Source of the DNA: Leishmania donovani
Taxonomy: Eukaryota; Euglenozoa; Kinetoplastea; Trypanosomatida; Trypanosomatidae
Assembly (NCBI RefSeq): GCF_000227135.1
Contig: NC_018263.1
Location: 2,447,782-2,466,439 of the forward strand
Direction of reading: 5' to 3'
Length of the DNA stretch: 18,658 nt
Below the pieces are notes generated by a model, which saw only the letters and a list, made by a program, of their open reading frames with translations, was not told the origin of the DNA and searched no databases. Positions within the stretch are counted from its first letter, which is position 1. Each line of letters begins with the position of its first letter. Shown piece by piece: positions 16,441 to 18,658 of this stretch. The position numbers and the translations under genes were made by a program.

Positions 16441-17256
16441 TTCGAACTGCCCACGGTGGGCGCGCTCGAGATGGCGCTCCGTGAGGTTCCCTGCGGCGCC
16501 TCCCCGGCGCTCGACGACGTTCGCTGGGACAGTGTCGAGGCCCCTCTCCCCACCCCCCGATGCACGGCAAGAGAGCGCTGCTGAGCATCTGCAGCCAGAG
16601 CGTCACCACCGTCCGTGTCGCTGCTACACGGAGAGGGGAGGCGCGTTGTGCCCCTCCTGAAGCCGCACAGACCCGATGGCGATCCCGCGTCCTACCGCCC
16701 CGCCCCGTGGCGCTGGCCAGAGACCCGCGCAAGTTACTTGACCAAGTGGTCGCGGCCACTGCGCGCCCATCTGCAAGGCAGGCTCCAACCAGCGCAGTTT
16801 GGATTACGCCCGTACAGCTCCGCCACAGACCCCCTGCACATGCTCGTCCACAAAGTAGTGCAGCTCCAGTCGGGGCACCAAGAGAGGAGCAGTGCTTGCG
16901 AGCTGCGCCCGCGAGTGCGACTCGGTAGATCGCGGCGCTCGCACCACGGCGCTGAGGAAGCCCGATGCAGGCCCGTGCCATACTCGCCGGATCACGCCTT
17001 TCTCAGACGATCATCACGTCTGCGCTGCCCTCCACTGGGAGCTGGGGAACACCGAGGATGGGCCGCTTTACACGCGGAGTCGCACAAGGGTCTGTCCCAT
17101 GGCCTCTTCTTTTATCATCATTGTAGTCGCCCCACTGCGGGTGTGGCTCAGCAAGACACCCGGACTGCGCCACGCCTCCTTTGCTAATGACCTCGCACTC
17201 CTCACACCCTCCGCAGTCAAGACGGCCATGCGAGCCACACCGCGGCCCGCCCCTTA
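16441..17256 (+). pseudogene. Reverse transcriptase domain remnant, inactive
   Basis: Fragments in order: FELPTVGALEMALREVPCG with a following LDDVRWD (frame 1, 16441 on), LLSICSQSVTT (frame 3, 16578), RRVVPLLKPHRPDGDPASYRP (frame 1, 16639), PVALARDPRKLLDQVVAA (frame 3), QFGLRPYSSATDPLHMLVHK (frame 1, 16795), CDSVDRG for the motif A region (frame 2, 16919), FTRGVAQGSVPWP (frame 3, 17067) and SFIIIVVAPL then FANDLALLTPSA (frame 2, 17101-17219). These are the successive conserved blocks of a non-LTR reverse transcriptase. The catalytic FADD box reads FAND: the codon at 17186-17188 is AAT, one G-to-A change from GAT. With the frameshifts this copy cannot make active enzyme. Confidence 0.88.
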
Positions 17257-17380
17257 GCAGGGCGGATCCCTGAACACTGGAGCACTTCATGGTGCTGAGT
17301 GCCCCCTCCCCGAAACCAACTACACGCGCTTCGGTGCGCGATGCCGCAACCAGCTGAAACTCCTTGCTGCACGCACGCCC

Positions 17381-17862
17381 TTGGAAGAGGATCGCCACCC
17401 TCGCCGAGGAGGCGTGGGCCTTCCGCCACTGCGCGGCATGGACCGACACGTCGCACAAGCTACCACAACAACCGTGGCGCAGCTTGCGAAGCGTAGGGCA
17501 GTGTGCTCGCATGAGTGTGGTCCATCAAAGAATCTCCTCCGCACTCGCTGCACGGCACTGGTCGAATCAGAGCTACGGCACGGTGCCACCGCGTGGTGGG
17601 AGAGTGCCGGCAACAAACTGCGGGAAGGCCCTTGAGCGCCGTCACGCCAACGCAGACGCTGCCACCGTGGGTATCCTCAAAATACGCAGACGGCAGGGCC
17701 CTACTCGAAGAGGCCCGTCTACTGCCCCTCGACCCCACCGCGCTGCTGCGCCGCGCCCGCGGGTATCTCCCCGCACTCACACGAGAAGACCGCCTTGCGC
17801 ACTTGGCGCGGGATGCGTGCACGCCGGATCACGGTCTTGTCACGGCCCTTCGGCGGTCCTCA
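17381..17862 (+). pseudogene. Retroelement region between RT and RNase H (thumb/linker) remnant
   Basis: Frame 2 from about 17400 to 17632 reads GMDRHVAQATTTTVAQLAK, then LLRTRCTALVESELRHGATAWWES, the typical downstream part of ingi-like polyproteins. It then shifts to frame 3 (ALERRHANA, 17628 on) and to frame 1 (YADGRALLEEARLLPLDPTA, 17683 on). Loss of frame at each step marks it as a pseudogene. Confidence 0.8.
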
Positions 17863-18045
17863 TACGGGTATATGCAGGCATCGACCCCTTCAGAGCTCCG
17901 CGCGCACACCACTCCCCCGCGTGCAGCAGTCGCGTGCACCTCTCTGTATCCCTTGCTGGCGGGCTGCGGGCAGACTCTCCAGACGAGGGAGAGCGAGCAG
18001 CGTGCACGAAGCGAGTCCCCCGTCTTGCCAGGCTCCCTTACCCAC

Positions 18046-18658
18046 CTGTGGGCAGATGATGCGGCACAGACAGAATCAAATCAGGAGCGGCCGCGATGCT
18101 CTATAACCACAATACACCCGCAGGTACAGCGACAAGAGACTGCGGCCGCCTTGCTTGCAGCTGTCGCGCTGAGTGCGTAGCAGCTGAACTGGGACTCGAC
18201 CTGTTGCAGAGACAGCCCAATAAACCAAGACATGGAAGAGTATGTGTGGTTGCTTGCCGCGCACTCAGCCTCTCTCATGGCGCTCAGCACGGAACCCCAC
18301 CGCGGCGGGGGCGGGGGGTGACATATGGCGACACATTTGAGCACGCATGCTGGCACTGCTGGTCCGTCGCGTGCGCCTCTCGTTTACGTCCGTCTTCGGC
18401 CCTTGCGAAGTGGAACGCAAGGGCGAATCCGGCAGGCTTGCCGAATTGGCAATGCCAGAGGAGCCGCCGCCAACTGCATGCATCACGGACCTGGTCGCCG
18501 GTCTCAGACGCCACGCTGACATGCCGCGAAACCCCGCTACACGATGTGACACGCGACGACAAGTGCTCCTTGGCGGCAGCCGTCCCACACCAGAAGAGCC
18601 AGGATGGCGAGCTCACACGGCGGCAGAAGATGGCCCTCGCCCAGCCCCGCAGAGGCAC
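18046..18658 (+). pseudogene. Retroelement RNase H and C-terminal remnant
   Basis: WADDAAQTESN (frame 1, 18049) precedes SGAAAMLYN (frame 3, 18081) and SCRAECVAAELGLDLLQ (frame 3, GAG at 18171-18173 for the conserved Glu). ASLMALST follows in another frame (about 18270), then LALLVRRVRLSF and ITDLVAGLRRHA (frame 2, 18350 on), and finally LTRRQKMALAQPRR (frame 3, up to the edge). The order fits the type I RNase H domain and distal region of ingi/L1Tc-like elements. The third catalytic Asp, expected in TDSLSLL, reads CRALSLS, so the active site looks lost. Confidence 0.75.

Larger units (their letters stand above)
16441..18658 (+). mobile_element. Degenerate ingi/L1Tc-like non-LTR retroelement (DIRE), partial
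   Basis: Recognisable reverse-transcriptase and RNase H protein fragments appear in the expected order on the plus strand but hop between all three frames with at least eight frame changes and many stops. It is therefore a dead copy. Leishmania genomes are known to hold such relics (DIREs) of ingi/L1Tc-type elements. The 5' limit is uncertain: sequence from about 16330 may also belong, but no endonuclease domain was recognised. Coding-like sequence still runs in frame at the right edge, so the 3' end lies outside. The element is in the opposite orientation to the four host genes. No target-site duplication can be assessed. Confidence 0.88.

Noticed and set aside
15591..16565. 324-codon minus-strand open frame with a hydrophobic segment
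   Set aside because: It overlaps the retroelement RT remnant on the other strand. Its FFFLA hydrophobic core is encoded by the pyrimidine tract of a splice acceptor, and codon use is weaker than in the neighbouring genes.
1..18658. tRNA, rRNA, snRNA genes, telomeric repeats or CRISPR-like arrays
   Set aside because: I looked for these by eye on both strands and saw no cloverleaf-like gene, TTAGGG array or spaced direct repeats.

Overview
The window reads as nuclear DNA of a kinetoplastid, almost certainly Leishmania. Evidence: long intronless genes all on the minus strand, separated by pyrimidine-rich intergenic DNA with AG acceptors (trans-splicing signals, no promoters); strongly GC-ending codons; a glucose transporter with the long N-terminus and NPM motif of the Leishmania flagellar isoform GT1; and a degenerate ingi/L1Tc-like retroelement of the kind called DIRE in Leishmania. 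The set GT cluster, homocysteine S-methyltransferase, TOR kinase matches what I recall of Leishmania chromosome 36. The species cannot be fixed from the sequence alone.

Layout, left to right: 1-143 (minus) is the N-terminal 48 residues of a second, short-N-terminus glucose transporter (GT2/GT3 type) cut by the window edge. 144-2143 is the GT1-GT2 intergenic region, with a 99-N assembly gap at 1512-1610. 2144-4105 (minus) is GT1. 5167-6129 (minus) is a homocysteine S-methyltransferase whose real start is probably the third in-frame Met. 7056-14897 (minus) is a complete 2613-aa TOR kinase. 14898 to about 16440 is non-coding upstream DNA with two good splice-acceptor signals. From about 16441 to the right edge, on the plus strand, lies a dead non-LTR retroelement with reverse transcriptase and RNase H remnants spread over all three frames.

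Transcription runs right to left through TOR, the methyltransferase, GT1 and GT2 as part of one polycistronic unit. The genes are not an operon in function (nutrient-sensing kinase, methionine synthesis, hexose uptake); each mRNA is released by spliced-leader addition and polyadenylation. For GT2, GT1, the methyltransferase and TOR, the first ATG after the best predicted splice acceptor is the start chosen here, which is the main internal check on the gene models. I found no tRNA, rRNA, CRISPR or bacterial-type feature. I saw no clearly new system; the points most worth following are the retroelement, the altered rapamycin-binding face of the kinase, the AG-depleted acceptor regions and two weak small-gene candidates.
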